Below, in pieces: positions 48,401 to 56,629 of a stretch of DNA of 64,000 nucleotides; position 1 is the stretch's first letter; every line of letters begins with the position of its first letter. The notes under the pieces are model-generated. The model was not told the origin of the DNA. It was given only the letters and a program-made list of their open reading frames with translations, and did not search any database. Source of the stretch: Komarekiella atlantica HA4396-MV6 (GTDB lineage: Bacteria; Cyanobacteriota; Cyanobacteriia; Cyanobacteriales; Nostocaceae). Position numbers and translations under genes: made by a program. The DNA is taken from the NCBI GenBank assembly GCA_019359395.1, contig JAHHHK010000014.1, positions 124,001 through 188,000 on the forward strand, written 5' to 3'.

Positions 48401-49861
48401 ATGAAGAAAACTTTGTTCCTCAATCCTCCTTCTTTTGATGGGTTTGATGGTGGTGCGGGTTCACGATACCAAGCTAAGCGCGAAATTACTTCGTTTTGGT
48501 ATCCTACATGGCTAGCACAACCTGCTGCGCTGGTGCCAGATAGCAAGCTTGTTGATGCTCCTCCACATGGTCAAACATTGGAAGATGTGCTGAAAATCGC
48601 CAAAGATTACGAACTAGTAATTATGCACACTAGCACGCCCTCACTGGCTAATGATGTTAAGTGTGCTGAGGCAATCAAAGCTACAAACCCAGATGTACAG
48701 ATTGGCTTTGTTGGCGCACATGTGGCAGTATTACCAGAGGAGACACTACGCGATCGCCCGGTAATCGACTTTGTATGTCGCAATGAATTCGACTACACCT
48801 GTAAAGAATTAGCCGAAGGCAAACCTTGGGACGAAATCAAAGGTCTAAGCTACCGCGATCAAAATTCTCACATCTGCCATAATGAGGAGCGCCCATTAAT
48901 TCACGATTGGGATGCTATGCCCAGCGTCCTCCCAGTTTATGGGCGTGATCTAGATGTCAGAAAATATTTTATTGGCTATTTGCTGCATCCTTACATTTCC
49001 TTTTACACCGGACGCGGCTGTCCGGCAAAATGCACATTCTGTCTGTGGCCGCAGACAATTGGCGGTCATCTTTACCGCCATAAAAGCCCCGAAGCTGTAG
49101 GACGCGAGATGGAAGAAGCCAAAGCCATCTTTGGCGACAAGGTGCGGGAATATATGTTTGATGACGATACTTTTACGATTGATAAACATCGAGCGATCGC
49201 CATTAGCGAACACATGAAGCGGCTTAAGCTTACCTGGAGTTGCAACGCTCGTGCAAACTTAGACTATGATACCCTTAAACAACTACGCGACAACGGTTTG
49301 CGATTACTGCTAGTTGGTTTTGAATCTGGCAACCAAGATATTCTCAACCGGATTAAAAAAGGCATCAAGCTAGAAGTGGCACGGGAATTTATGAAAAACT
49401 GCCACAAACTCGGCATCACCGTCCACGGTACTTTTATCATTGGTTTGCCTGTTGAAACCCAGGAAACCGTAGAAGAGACAATCCGCTTTGCCTGCGAACT
49501 CAGTCCGCATACAATTCAAGTCTCTATCGCCGCGCCTTATCCAGGCACAGAACTTTATGAACAAGCCAAAACCAACGGCTGGTTTACAAACCAAGCTTTA
49601 GTTGCTAACTCTGGCATTCAAACCTCAACGCTGCAATATCCCAATCTTTCTAGTGCGGCGATTGAAGATGCAGTTGAGCAAATGTACCGAAAATTTTACT
49701 TTCGTCCCAAGGCAATTCTGCCAATCGTACGCGAAATGCTCACCGACCGACAAATGCTAGTACGCCGCCTGCGTGAAGGTGCAGAGTTCTTCTCTTACCT
49801 GAAAGAACGTCGAACTCAATCTGCGGCTAATGCACAATCTAATCAAACATCTGTTGTCTAA
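48401..49861 (+). CDS. hpnJ: Hopanoid biosynthesis radical SAM protein HpnJ
   Basis: A 486-residue B12-binding radical SAM protein. The N-terminal cobalamin-type fold includes LFLNPPSFDGFDGGAGSRYQ and VGAHVAVLPEETLRD. The [4Fe-4S]/SAM motif is GCPAKCTFCLWPQ (Cys-x3-Cys-x2-Cys, about residues 207-214). SAM-contact and barrel motifs follow (VREYMFDDDTFTIDK, GTFIIGLPVETQETV). HpnJ is known to be needed for the cyclitol-ether head group of bacteriohopanepolyols, using the glucosamine form made through HpnI and HpnK. AAAGGAGAG lies ten bases before the ATG. It is followed by hpnK. Confidence 0.93.
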   Translation: MKKTLFLNPPSFDGFDGGAGSRYQAKREITSFWYPTWLAQPAALVPDSKLVDAPPHGQTLEDVLKIAKDYELVIMHTSTPSLANDVKCAEAIKATNPDVQIGFVGAHVAVLPEETLRDRPVIDFVCRNEFDYTCKELAEGKPWDEIKGLSYRDQNSHICHNEERPLIHDWDAMPSVLPVYGRDLDVRKYFIGYLLHPYISFYTGRGCPAKCTFCLWPQTIGGHLYRHKSPEAVGREMEEAKAIFGDKVREYMFDDDTFTIDKHRAIAISEHMKRLKLTWSCNARANLDYDTLKQLRDNGLRLLLVGFESGNQDILNRIKKGIKLEVAREFMKNCHKLGITVHGTFIIGLPVETQETVEETIRFACELSPHTIQVSIAAPYPGTELYEQAKTNGWFTNQALVANSGIQTSTLQYPNLSSAAIEDAVEQMYRKFYFRPKAILPIVREMLTDRQMLVRRLREGAEFFSYLKERRTQSAANAQSNQTSVV

Positions 49862-49879
49862 GGGGACTGGTGAAACAAC

Positions 49880-50010
49880 ACTCTTGGTAGGTTTCCCTCT
49901 CTTACGAGACGCTAACGCGAACCGTAGGCGACTGTGTTCGCCCTACAGCCCTTCGGGCATCCTACGGCAGGCGTGCCGGAGGCATCACCCGTTGGCGCAG
50001 CCTCAAAATA
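49880..50010. repeat. Interspersed repeat between hpnJ and hpnK
   Basis: gtttccctctcttacgagac, gctaacgcgaaccgtaggcg, gcccttcgggcatcctacgg and cccgttggcgcagcctcaaa blocks, several of which also occur at 53100-53160 and 52300. It lengthens the hpnJ-hpnK gap to about 200 bases. Confidence 0.75.
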
Positions 50011-50078
50011 GAGACGGGGGACTGGATACTGGGTACTGGAAGGTGAATAAATAGTCAATGCCCTATGCCCAATACCCT

Positions 50079-50966
50079 ATGAGCAATACTCAAGAATTTT
50101 CGCGATCGCATCGTCGTATCATTATTAACGGTGATGACTTCGGTTTTTCTAGCGGTGTCAATCAAGCGATTATCAAAGCGCATGAACAGGGTGTACTGAC
50201 CAGTACCAGCCTGATGGTAACAGGTGAAGCAGCCCAAGAGGCGATCGCCTTAGCACGTACTCACCCCAACTTAGGAGTCGGTCTACACCTAGTACTAGTG
50301 TGTGGTCGGGCGGTTATGCCACCTGACCAGATTCCCCACTTAGTTGACTCCAAAAGCAACTTTCTAGACAGTCCCTTACAAGCTGGGTTGCGCTACCAAT
50401 TCCATCGCGCCACCCGTGAGGAACTGCGTCATGAAATCCGCGCTCAATTGGCAAAATTCCGTGAATCTGGGCTATCTCTGTCCCATGTTGACGGGCATTT
50501 ACACCTGCACATGCATCCAGTGGTACTGGGTATCCTGGTTGAGTTGGCGCAAGAGTTTGATATTCGCGTCATTCGTCTGCCATCTGAAGAACTGGCAATG
50601 ACCTTGAAGCTTGACCGTCGTGGATTATTAAATAAACTAGTCTGGTCGGGGGTATTTGGTAGATTGCGCCGCTACGGTGAGGGTTTGCTGACATCTCAGG
50701 GCATTGGCTTCGCTCAACGCGTCTACGGGTTACTACAAACTGGCAATATAACTGAAGAATACTTGCTCGGTCTGATACCCCAAATTCAGGCAGACTTAGT
50801 AGAAATTTATTCCCATCCGGCATTAGTTAACGCAGGAGAACCACTGAATGGTTCGCTAGGCGCGGGTGAAATAGAACTCGCTGCTCTGTTAAGCGAGCAA
50901 GTGCGCCAAGTATTGGCTGATAATGACTTTGAGTTGACTAACTATGTGAAAGCGAGCCGTTTTTGA
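50079..50966 (+). CDS. hpnK: Hopanoid biosynthesis deacetylase HpnK
   Basis: A 295-residue protein of the YdjC/ChbG-like carbohydrate deacetylase fold. The metal site begins with RIIINGDDFGFSSGVNQAII (Asp-Asp) and continues with SHVDGHLHLHMHPVVLGILV (His-x-His). The start SNTQEFSRSHRR is used; a start seven codons earlier lies in a low-complexity ccctatgcccaatacccta phrase. HpnK is known to remove the acetyl group from N-acetylglucosaminyl bacteriohopanetetrol before HpnJ acts. HpnI, which adds the sugar, is not in the window. Strongly linked to hpnJ upstream. Confidence 0.9.
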   Translation: MSNTQEFSRSHRRIIINGDDFGFSSGVNQAIIKAHEQGVLTSTSLMVTGEAAQEAIALARTHPNLGVGLHLVLVCGRAVMPPDQIPHLVDSKSNFLDSPLQAGLRYQFHRATREELRHEIRAQLAKFRESGLSLSHVDGHLHLHMHPVVLGILVELAQEFDIRVIRLPSEELAMTLKLDRRGLLNKLVWSGVFGRLRRYGEGLLTSQGIGFAQRVYGLLQTGNITEEYLLGLIPQIQADLVEIYSHPALVNAGEPLNGSLGAGEIELAALLSEQVRQVLADNDFELTNYVKASRF

Positions 50967-50984
50967 GGAGGCGTTACCAAATAC

Positions 50985-51356
50985 TCAATTTGCTGTGGCG
51001 GTATGTTTTTTCAAATCCTCCAAATTACAGACTTCCAAAGCTCTAGCATGAGTAGCTGAGAGCACAACGCGTGGAGCAACACCAGCATCGAAAGCTTCTT
51101 GCCAACGAGCAGCACACAAACACCAGCGATCGCCTGGCTTCAATCCAGGAAAATTAAAATCAGGAACAGGTGTGCTCAAGTCGTTCCCTTGTGATTTGGT
51201 AAATGCAAGGAATTCTGCTGTTACTTGGGCACAAACAACATGCATCCCAAAATCTTGACCCCCTGTATTACAAAACCCATCGCGGTAATACCCAGTCATA
51301 GGCGAAGTACAGCAAACTTCCAAATTTGTGCCTAGTACGTTTTTAGCTTCTGTCAT
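50985..51356 (-). CDS. DUF2237 protein
   Basis: A 123-residue protein starting at the ATG with GGAG six bases upstream (MTEAKNVLGTNLEVCCTSPM). Conserved DUF2237 blocks are GYYRDGFCNTGGQDFGMHVV, VCAQVTAEFLAFTKSQGND and GDRWCLCAARWQEA. Five Cys are spread over conserved positions. The family is common in bacteria, cytosolic and has no assigned function; it is often called by its close similarity to an unnamed stress-linked protein. It converges with hpnK. Confidence 0.88.
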   Translation of the reverse strand: MTEAKNVLGTNLEVCCTSPMTGYYRDGFCNTGGQDFGMHVVCAQVTAEFLAFTKSQGNDLSTPVPDFNFPGLKPGDRWCLCAARWQEAFDAGVAPRVVLSATHARALEVCNLEDLKKHTATAN

Positions 51357-51376
51357 AAAATCTCCATTAGTCATTG

Positions 51377-51454
51377 GTCAAGAGTAGAGACGCGATTAAT
51401 CGCGTCTGTACAAAAGTCAAGAGTAGAGACGCGATTAATCGCGTCTGTACAAAA
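51377..51454. repeat. Two tandem 39-bp palindromic repeats
   Basis: Two perfect 39-bp units, each with the 20-bp palindrome AGACGCGATTAATCGCGTCT. They belong to the same family as the four-unit array at 56414 and the single unit at 55512. Confidence 0.85.
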
Positions 51455-51507
51455 GTCAAGGGTCAAAAGTCATCTCCCCCTGCTCCCTGCACCCTGCCCC
51501 CTGCTCC

Positions 51508-52236
51508 CTAGTGTCCCTTACCTGCTCCTAGATAAAGTTCACCAACTTTAGGGTTATTTAACAATTCTTCACCAGGGCCGGAGATTGCATCGCGTCCAGA
51601 CTCCAATACATAACCGCGATTGGCCATTTCCAAAGCTTTACGGGCATTTTGTTCCACTAAGACAATCGCTGTACCCGACTGGTTAATTTGTTTAACTTGG
51701 TCAAATACTTGTGTTACCAAAATGGGGGATAAGGCAGCAGAAGGCTCATCCAAAAGCAGCAAGCTAGGTTCTAACATCAAAGCTTTGCCCATTGCTAACA
51801 TCTGGCGTTCTCCTCCAGAGAGCGTACCAGCGCGTTGACGACGGCGATCGCTTAATCTAGGGAACATGGTAAATATTTTATCTTTGAGCGGTTTGAGGGA
51901 AATATTCCGCACAAAAGCGCCCATTTCTAAATTTTCTTCAACACTGAGGGAGGGGAAAACATTGGCAATTTGCGGTACGTAGCACATTCCCCGCTGAACG
52001 ATTTGATTCGACTTTAACCCTGCGATATTCTCACCTTGGAAGCTAATTGTGCCTGTGTGGGGAATTAAAAGCCCAAAAATGGCTTTTGCTAAGGTGGATT
52101 TACCAGCACCGTTGGGGCCAATTACTGCTACCAATTCTCCTGGTGCAACCCGAAAATTCACACCTTGCAGAATATCTACATCTTTGATGTATCCGGCGTG
52201 GACATTTTGAACTTTTAGCAAATAGTCATTGGTCAT
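51508..52236 (-). CDS. ABC transporter ATPase, LivF/NatE type
   Basis: A 242-residue ATPase with Walker A GPNGAGKSTLAKA, signature LSGGERQMLAMGKAL and Walker B LLLLDEPSAALSP. The opening LLKVQNVHAGYIKDVDILQG and the C-terminal VLVEQNARKALEMANRGYVLESG place it in the LivF branch, the second ATPase of branched-chain or neutral amino-acid importers (NatE in Anabaena). Its partners (permeases, LivG type ATPase, binding protein) are not nearby, which is normal for the scattered nat genes. The first codons (MTNDY) lie in a tgaccaa heptamer-type repeat, so the start was shaped by it. Confidence 0.9.
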   Translation of the reverse strand: MTNDYLLKVQNVHAGYIKDVDILQGVNFRVAPGELVAVIGPNGAGKSTLAKAIFGLLIPHTGTISFQGENIAGLKSNQIVQRGMCYVPQIANVFPSLSVEENLEMGAFVRNISLKPLKDKIFTMFPRLSDRRRQRAGTLSGGERQMLAMGKALMLEPSLLLLDEPSAALSPILVTQVFDQVKQINQSGTAIVLVEQNARKALEMANRGYVLESGRDAISGPGEELLNNPKVGELYLGAGKGH

Positions 52237-52439
52237 TGGTCATTTGTCGTTTGTCATTGGTCACTTGTACTGAGCGCAGCCGTAAAGCCTGCGGCATAGC
52301 TACGCTTAGGGCGCAGCCTCAAAGTAGAGAAGTATTGGTCATTTGTCATTTGTCAACAGCCGATTCAGTTATCAGTTATCAATTACCAGTTATCAATGAG
52401 CAGCTTGTTTACTGATAACTGTTCACTGATAACTGTTTA
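52216..52439. repeat. Heptamer and interspersed repeats
   Basis: 52216-52270 and 52339-52360 are gtcattt/gtcattg heptamer runs; 52270-52335 contains cgtaaagcctgcggcatagc and gcgcagcctcaaagtagaga blocks; 52365-52439 contains ttatcagttatcaattacca and gataactgttcactgataac runs. No gene. Confidence 0.75.
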
Positions 52440-52667
52440 CTATTGCGGGGTTTTTTGCAACTCAGGTCGTTCTTCTGGGAGGATTGCCCCTTCTACTGGG
52501 CAAACTTGGAGACATATACCACAGTCGATGCAGGTAGCAAAGTCAATCCAGTACCAATCGGTTCCTTTGGCATTTTTGCCTGGGCCATCATGAATGCAAG
52601 CTACTGGACAAGCATCTACGCAGTCGGCGACGCCTTCACAGACTTCAGTAACAATTGTGTGCGCCAT
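52440..52667 (-). CDS. 4Fe-4S (7Fe/8Fe-type) ferredoxin
   Basis: A 75-residue bacterial ferredoxin. The first Cys set is VCEGVADCVDACPVACIHDG (Cys-x5-Cys-x3-Cys-Pro-x2-Cys) and the second is CIDCGICLQVCPVEGAILPE (Cys-x2-Cys-x2-Cys-x3-Cys-Pro). The spacing in the first set resembles seven- or eight-iron ferredoxins. A small soluble electron carrier; the partner enzymes are not in this neighbourhood. It stands alone between repeat regions. Confidence 0.92.
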   Translation of the reverse strand: MAHTIVTEVCEGVADCVDACPVACIHDGPGKNAKGTDWYWIDFATCIDCGICLQVCPVEGAILPEERPELQKTPQ

Positions 52668-52719
52668 ATTCTTGATTCCCTCTCTTCTGTATCGGCTATT
52701 TCTAGCCTAGCAGGGGACT

Positions 52720-53200
52720 GGGGGGTGGGGGCAGGGAGCAGGGGGCAGGGGGCAGGGGGAAAAGGTTAAAGCGCAAAGTCTGAGCGGAGGTTTCCTCCGT
52801 TGGCGCAGCCCGCCGCAGGCATCAGAACTTTGTAAGAGAGGCTTCCGACGCTCGTTCGCTCTTAGCGTCGCCCCTTCTCTACGAGACGCTACTTCGCGTT
52901 GGGCGAAGACTCGCTCTAAGCGTAGCTATGCCGCAGGCTTTACGCTGCGCTATCCGTTGGCGCAGCCCGCCAAGAGCGAAAAGTAAGCAAAGCTCCTGTT
53001 ACCCGGAGCGCAAAACTTCTCAAGACAGCGAAAAGTTCTGCAAAGAGAAGTTGCCATAGCGCAGCGTTAGCGAGTCATCGAGCGTCGGAGGGTTTCCCTC
53101 CAAGCAAACTTCGCTTAGGGTTTCCCTCTCTTGCGAGACGCTAACGCGAACCGCAGGAAACTTTTCAAGACAGGCATCAGAACTTTGTAAGAGGGGGTAA
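52720..53200. repeat. Dense repeat mosaic
   Basis: Starts with CAGGGGG heptamers (about 52728-52765) and continues as a patchwork: agtctgagcggaggtttcct, gcatcagaactttgtaagag (twice), gcgtcgccccttctctacga, agcgtagctatgccgcaggc, ctatccgttggcgcagcccg, aagcaaagctcctgttaccc and gaaacttttcaagacaggc. It contains the uninterrupted target of the MITE (52909-52950). No gene over about 580 bases. Confidence 0.85.
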
Positions 53201-53252
53201 GGGGCTGGTTTTTCCTTTTCCCCCTTACCCCTTCCCCTTTTGCCAATGCCCA

Positions 53253-54461
53253 CTAACGCAATGATTCAATTGTGAGTGAACCATCGGGTTTGATCCAGGC
53301 AATTTGGGCTATGCTGCGATCACGTGCATATTGTCGGATAGCGTCTTTATCCCTTCCTCCTAAATCCATTTCTACCCGCACTAGATGAGTAGAATCTCTG
53401 AGTTTTTGGGCGTAGGCAAAGGCTGCGGCATCAGCATTTGGTGTTTCTGGTACTACTAACCAGTTACTAGCTGGGGTTGTTTGTGGTAATTGCTGAGTTG
53501 ACAATAAAACTTGGTATAAATCTTCGATGTTGAGTACAAAACCAATTCCGGGGATATTTTCACCTTGGGGATGATATAGCCCCAAAAGTTGGTCATAGCG
53601 ACCACCCCGCCCTAAAACTTGGGCTTGTGACTCGGTATCACTAACAACTTCAAAGACGATACCAGTGTAATAGTCTATAGTTTGGATGAGGCTGAGGTCG
53701 AGGATTAATGGGATTTTCTCTGATTCTAGTAATTCTACTAGGGATTTGAGGTTATTCACCGCCTCTTGCTGTTTTTCATCTAAACTCAGGGTGCTGACTT
53801 TTTGCAACACATCCGCACTGTTGCCGCGCAAATCCAACATGATTCTGGCACGTTCGCGCAGTTCATCACTCAGAGGCAGAGTATCTATAGTAATGCGGTC
53901 GAGATGGGCGATCGCAGTGCGAACCTTATCTTGTAAATTAGCAGGGAAGGCACTAAGAAGCGATCGGGTAATTCCCGCTTCACCTAAAATTAAATGCCAT
54001 CCCTTCAAACCCAGTGCCGCTAAACAATCTGCTACCAACAGTAATATTTCCGCATTTGCCAACAATCCGCCAGTACCTAACAACTCTACCCCAGCTTGAT
54101 AAAACTCTTGCTGGGTATTGTGCTTGCTTTCCCAAGTGCGGCGAAACACATTGGCGTTATAGTACAGCCGTTGTGGATAAGTTACACCTGCCATGCGAGT
54201 GACAACGGTACGAGCAATCGATGCTGTCAATTCTGGACGTAGGCCTAATTCGTCATCTTCAGTATTTTGTAGTTGAATCACCATCTGGCGCTGAATAGCT
54301 TCCCCGGCCATTAGGGTATCCATACGCTCTAAAGTTGAGGTGATAATCCTGTGATATCCCCAACGGTGAAACACTTGCTGTAACCTATCTTCAATCCAGC
54401 GTTTTTTAGCCACATCCAAGGGCAATAAATCCCTGGCTCCCGCTGCTGGTTGATACACCAT
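53253..54461 (-). CDS. hisZ: ATP phosphoribosyltransferase regulatory subunit HisZ
   Basis: A 402-residue histidyl-tRNA-synthetase paralogue without an anticodon-binding domain function. The start MVYQPAAGARDLLPLDVAKK and class II motif 2 region NVFRRTWESKHNTQQEFYQAGVEL are present, as is GGRYDQLLGLYHPQGENIPG in motif 3. It joins short-form HisG to catalyse and regulate the first step of histidine synthesis; hisG is elsewhere. The start ATG overlaps the stop of the J-domain gene by one base (TAATG), showing translational coupling. Confidence 0.93.
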   Translation of the reverse strand: MVYQPAAGARDLLPLDVAKKRWIEDRLQQVFHRWGYHRIITSTLERMDTLMAGEAIQRQMVIQLQNTEDDELGLRPELTASIARTVVTRMAGVTYPQRLYYNANVFRRTWESKHNTQQEFYQAGVELLGTGGLLANAEILLLVADCLAALGLKGWHLILGEAGITRSLLSAFPANLQDKVRTAIAHLDRITIDTLPLSDELRERARIMLDLRGNSADVLQKVSTLSLDEKQQEAVNNLKSLVELLESEKIPLILDLSLIQTIDYYTGIVFEVVSDTESQAQVLGRGGRYDQLLGLYHPQGENIPGIGFVLNIEDLYQVLLSTQQLPQTTPASNWLVVPETPNADAAAFAYAQKLRDSTHLVRVEMDLGGRDKDAIRQYARDRSIAQIAWIKPDGSLTIESLR

Positions 54462-55411
54462 TATTTTTTCTTCCCACCAAACAAACCACCGAACAAACCG
54501 CCGCCCCCAGATTTATCTGGTTGCTTACCTCCATTATCAGCAGGTGTAGTCACTTTAGGATTACTAGGTTGTTGTCCCAATGCTTTATCTATTTTAGGTT
54601 TCCATTGCAACGCTATTTGGTCATTAGGATCTAATTTCAGGGCGTTGTCAAAGTGGATTTTTGCCATTTTTAGCTGATTTTGCTTTAAATACACCAATGC
54701 AATCAAGCTATGGCAGTGACTATTTTTAGGTTCTAGTTTCAGGGCATCTTGCAATTCTACTTTGGCTTGAGCAAATTGGTTTTTGTCAATCAAAGTTTGA
54801 GCGCGACGCACATACTGTTCTACAACTGAGTCTTCTCTTGCTGGTGCTGGTGCTGGTGGTGTACTTGCTGTATTTGGCTTGGACGTATCTGAGTTAATTT
54901 TGGCTTGAGTAGGTGGCGGTGCTGCGGATGATTTGCCCCCATTCCGCATTAAGTACACTAAATTCAATTCACTAACTTGGGCAATGACTTGCAGCACTTG
55001 CTGTAAAGAATCATATTGGGTTTGGGCGATTTTTGCGATCGCACTTTTATAAAAGTGATCGATATTGGGCGCACCAGCTAACTGTTTAGCTAAGTCGGTG
55101 TTCAGTTCTATAGAGGCAGATTCTTGTACCAAGCGCCTACCCATTTGCGACAAAATTAGAATATATTCCGCGCGAGCCGCTTCACTAGAAAGCTTTTCAT
55201 AAGCTGGATTAACCAGCTTTGATAACAACTGGTTGGCTAGCTGTTTTTCCGCAGCACTTGCAGTAACACTGCTATCAGGGTGCAAGCTGCGGGCAATTTT
55301 GATATAACGTTTGCGGATATCTTTGACATCCGCGTCAACTGGAATACACAAAACTGCGTGATGGTCTATGAAATCATACTTAAAAAGTCCACGATCTATT
55401 TTAAAAGACAT
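54461..55411 (-). CDS. J-domain and TPR protein
   Basis: A 316-residue protein (start MSFKIDRGLFKYDF; a TTG six codons upstream is possible). The J domain lies at about 10-75 with HPD in IARSLHPDSSV, so it could stimulate an Hsp70. A helical middle, a Pro/Ala/Thr-rich linker (AAPPPTQAKINSDTSKPNTA) and three TPR-like helices pairs (about 195-285) follow, ending in a Gly/Lys-rich tail (GGGLFGGLFGGKKK). J-TPR proteins are common in cyanobacteria and act as co-chaperones or thylakoid-assembly factors. It is coupled to hisZ. Confidence 0.85.
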   Translation of the reverse strand: MSFKIDRGLFKYDFIDHHAVLCIPVDADVKDIRKRYIKIARSLHPDSSVTASAAEKQLANQLLSKLVNPAYEKLSSEAARAEYILILSQMGRRLVQESASIELNTDLAKQLAGAPNIDHFYKSAIAKIAQTQYDSLQQVLQVIAQVSELNLVYLMRNGGKSSAAPPPTQAKINSDTSKPNTASTPPAPAPAREDSVVEQYVRRAQTLIDKNQFAQAKVELQDALKLEPKNSHCHSLIALVYLKQNQLKMAKIHFDNALKLDPNDQIALQWKPKIDKALGQQPSNPKVTTPADNGGKQPDKSGGGGLFGGLFGGKKK

Positions 55412-55483
55412 AGAGCGGTGTTGCACCAAAGGAGCAGTTAGATTTTTTCTAGTTTACTTTGCTTGATCAGTGATTCGTCAGTA

Positions 55484-55550
55484 GTCATTTGTCATTTGTC
55501 ATTGGTCATTGGTCAAGAGTAGAGACGCGATTAATCGCGTCTGTACAAAA
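55484..55550. repeat. Heptamer run and one 39-bp palindromic unit
   Basis: tcatttg/tcattgg heptamers at 55484-55513 lead directly into one 39-bp unit at 55512-55550 with the AGACGCGATTAATCGCGTCT palindrome. Confidence 0.8.
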
Positions 55551-55586
55551 GTCAAGAGTTATTGTTTTCCCCCTGCCCCCCAATCC

Positions 55587-56399
55587 TCACACCCAGGCTG
55601 ACAGTGGTGGAACTTGCAAAAGTTCACGACTGAGAGTGTTGTGAATATAACCATTTGTGGCGAGAATTCTACCTGACTCCATTTTTAAAGGAGTGCCATC
55701 GTAAGCGGTGACTTTGCCCCCGGCTTCTTGTAACAAAATTATCCCAGCGACAATATCCCAAGGAGAAAGTCCGCGTTCCCAGTAGCCATCGACACGTCCA
55801 CAGGCAACATGCGCTAAATCCAGCGCTGCTGAACCGCTACGCCTGACTCCTTGAGTGAGGTGGGTGAGGTGACAAAATTCTGCGTAGTTGTTATCAGATG
55901 TTTCGCGGCGATCGTAGGCAAATCCTGTCACAAGCAGGCTTTTACTGAGTTCTGATGTTTGCGACACTTTAATCGGGCGACGGTTGCGTGTTGCTCCTAA
56001 ACCAGCAGCAGCCCGGAATAGCTCATCATGTAAGGGATCATAAATTACGCCAACTTGCGGGACGCCATTAATTAGTAGCCCAATGGAAACCGCAAAAAAA
56101 GGGTATTGATGGGCGTAGTTGGTTGTCCCATCCAAAGGGTCTATTGCCCAGAGGTATTCATTTTCTTGATTTCCTATTTTTCCTGATTCTTCCGCAAGGA
56201 TAGAGTGCTGAGGAACGTGGCGGCGCAAAACTTCTAAAATCAACTCTTCTGAGGCTTTATCGGCAACGGTGACTAAATCACCAGGGCGTCCTTTTTCAAT
56301 AATTGCATCTTCTAACTTCCCTAAGTAGCCTTGTAAAAGAGCACCAGCAGCTAGCGCCGCTTCGGTAGCGATGTCTAGAAAAATTTGTAGATTTGTCAT
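55587..56399 (-). CDS. Inositol monophosphatase family protein
   Basis: A 270-residue Mg2+-dependent phosphatase. Metal ligands are visible in SILAEESGKIG and in WAIDPLDGTTNYAHQYPFFA (Asp-x-x-Asp-Gly-Thr), with the late metal/substrate block GYWERGLSPWDIVAGIILLQ. In cyanobacteria relatives act on inositol phosphate, histidinol phosphate or sugar bisphosphates; the nearby hisZ is suggestive of histidinol phosphatase but not proof. The gene follows a tandem palindromic repeat array and precedes another repeat, and is transcribed alone. Confidence 0.9.
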   Translation of the reverse strand: MTNLQIFLDIATEAALAAGALLQGYLGKLEDAIIEKGRPGDLVTVADKASEELILEVLRRHVPQHSILAEESGKIGNQENEYLWAIDPLDGTTNYAHQYPFFAVSIGLLINGVPQVGVIYDPLHDELFRAAAGLGATRNRRPIKVSQTSELSKSLLVTGFAYDRRETSDNNYAEFCHLTHLTQGVRRSGSAALDLAHVACGRVDGYWERGLSPWDIVAGIILLQEAGGKVTAYDGTPLKMESGRILATNGYIHNTLSRELLQVPPLSAWV

Positions 56400-56413
56400 T
56401 AGTTAAAAGTCAA

Positions 56414-56569
56414 GGGTCAAGAGTAGAGATGCGATTAATCGCGTCTGCACAAGGGTCAAGAGTAGAGACGCGATTAATCGCGTCTGCACAAGGGTCAAGA
56501 GTAGAGATGCGATTAATCGCGTCTGCACAAGGGTCAAGAGTAGAGATGCGATTAATCGCGTCTGCACAA
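56414..56569. repeat. Four tandem 39-bp palindromic repeats
   Basis: Units at 56414, 56453, 56492 and 56531, each 39 bases. Unit 2 has the perfect palindrome AGACGCGATTAATCGCGTCT; units 1, 3 and 4 share one change (gatgcg for gacgcg) that leaves one mismatch in the stem. Unit length being a multiple of three keeps frames open on both strands, which is a by-product and not a gene. Confidence 0.9.
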
Positions 56570-56629
56570 GGGTCATTAATTATTTTCTTCCTCTCCACTC
56601 AGCACTCATTACTCATTGCTCAGCACTAC

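Noticed and set aside
52443-52769. Frame opposite the small ferredoxin gene
   Set aside because: It overlaps an excellent ferredoxin on the other strand and ends in a heptamer repeat.
56414-56569. Possible CRISPR array
   Set aside because: Four 39-bp units are directly abutting with no spacers, are palindromic throughout, and no cas gene is near.
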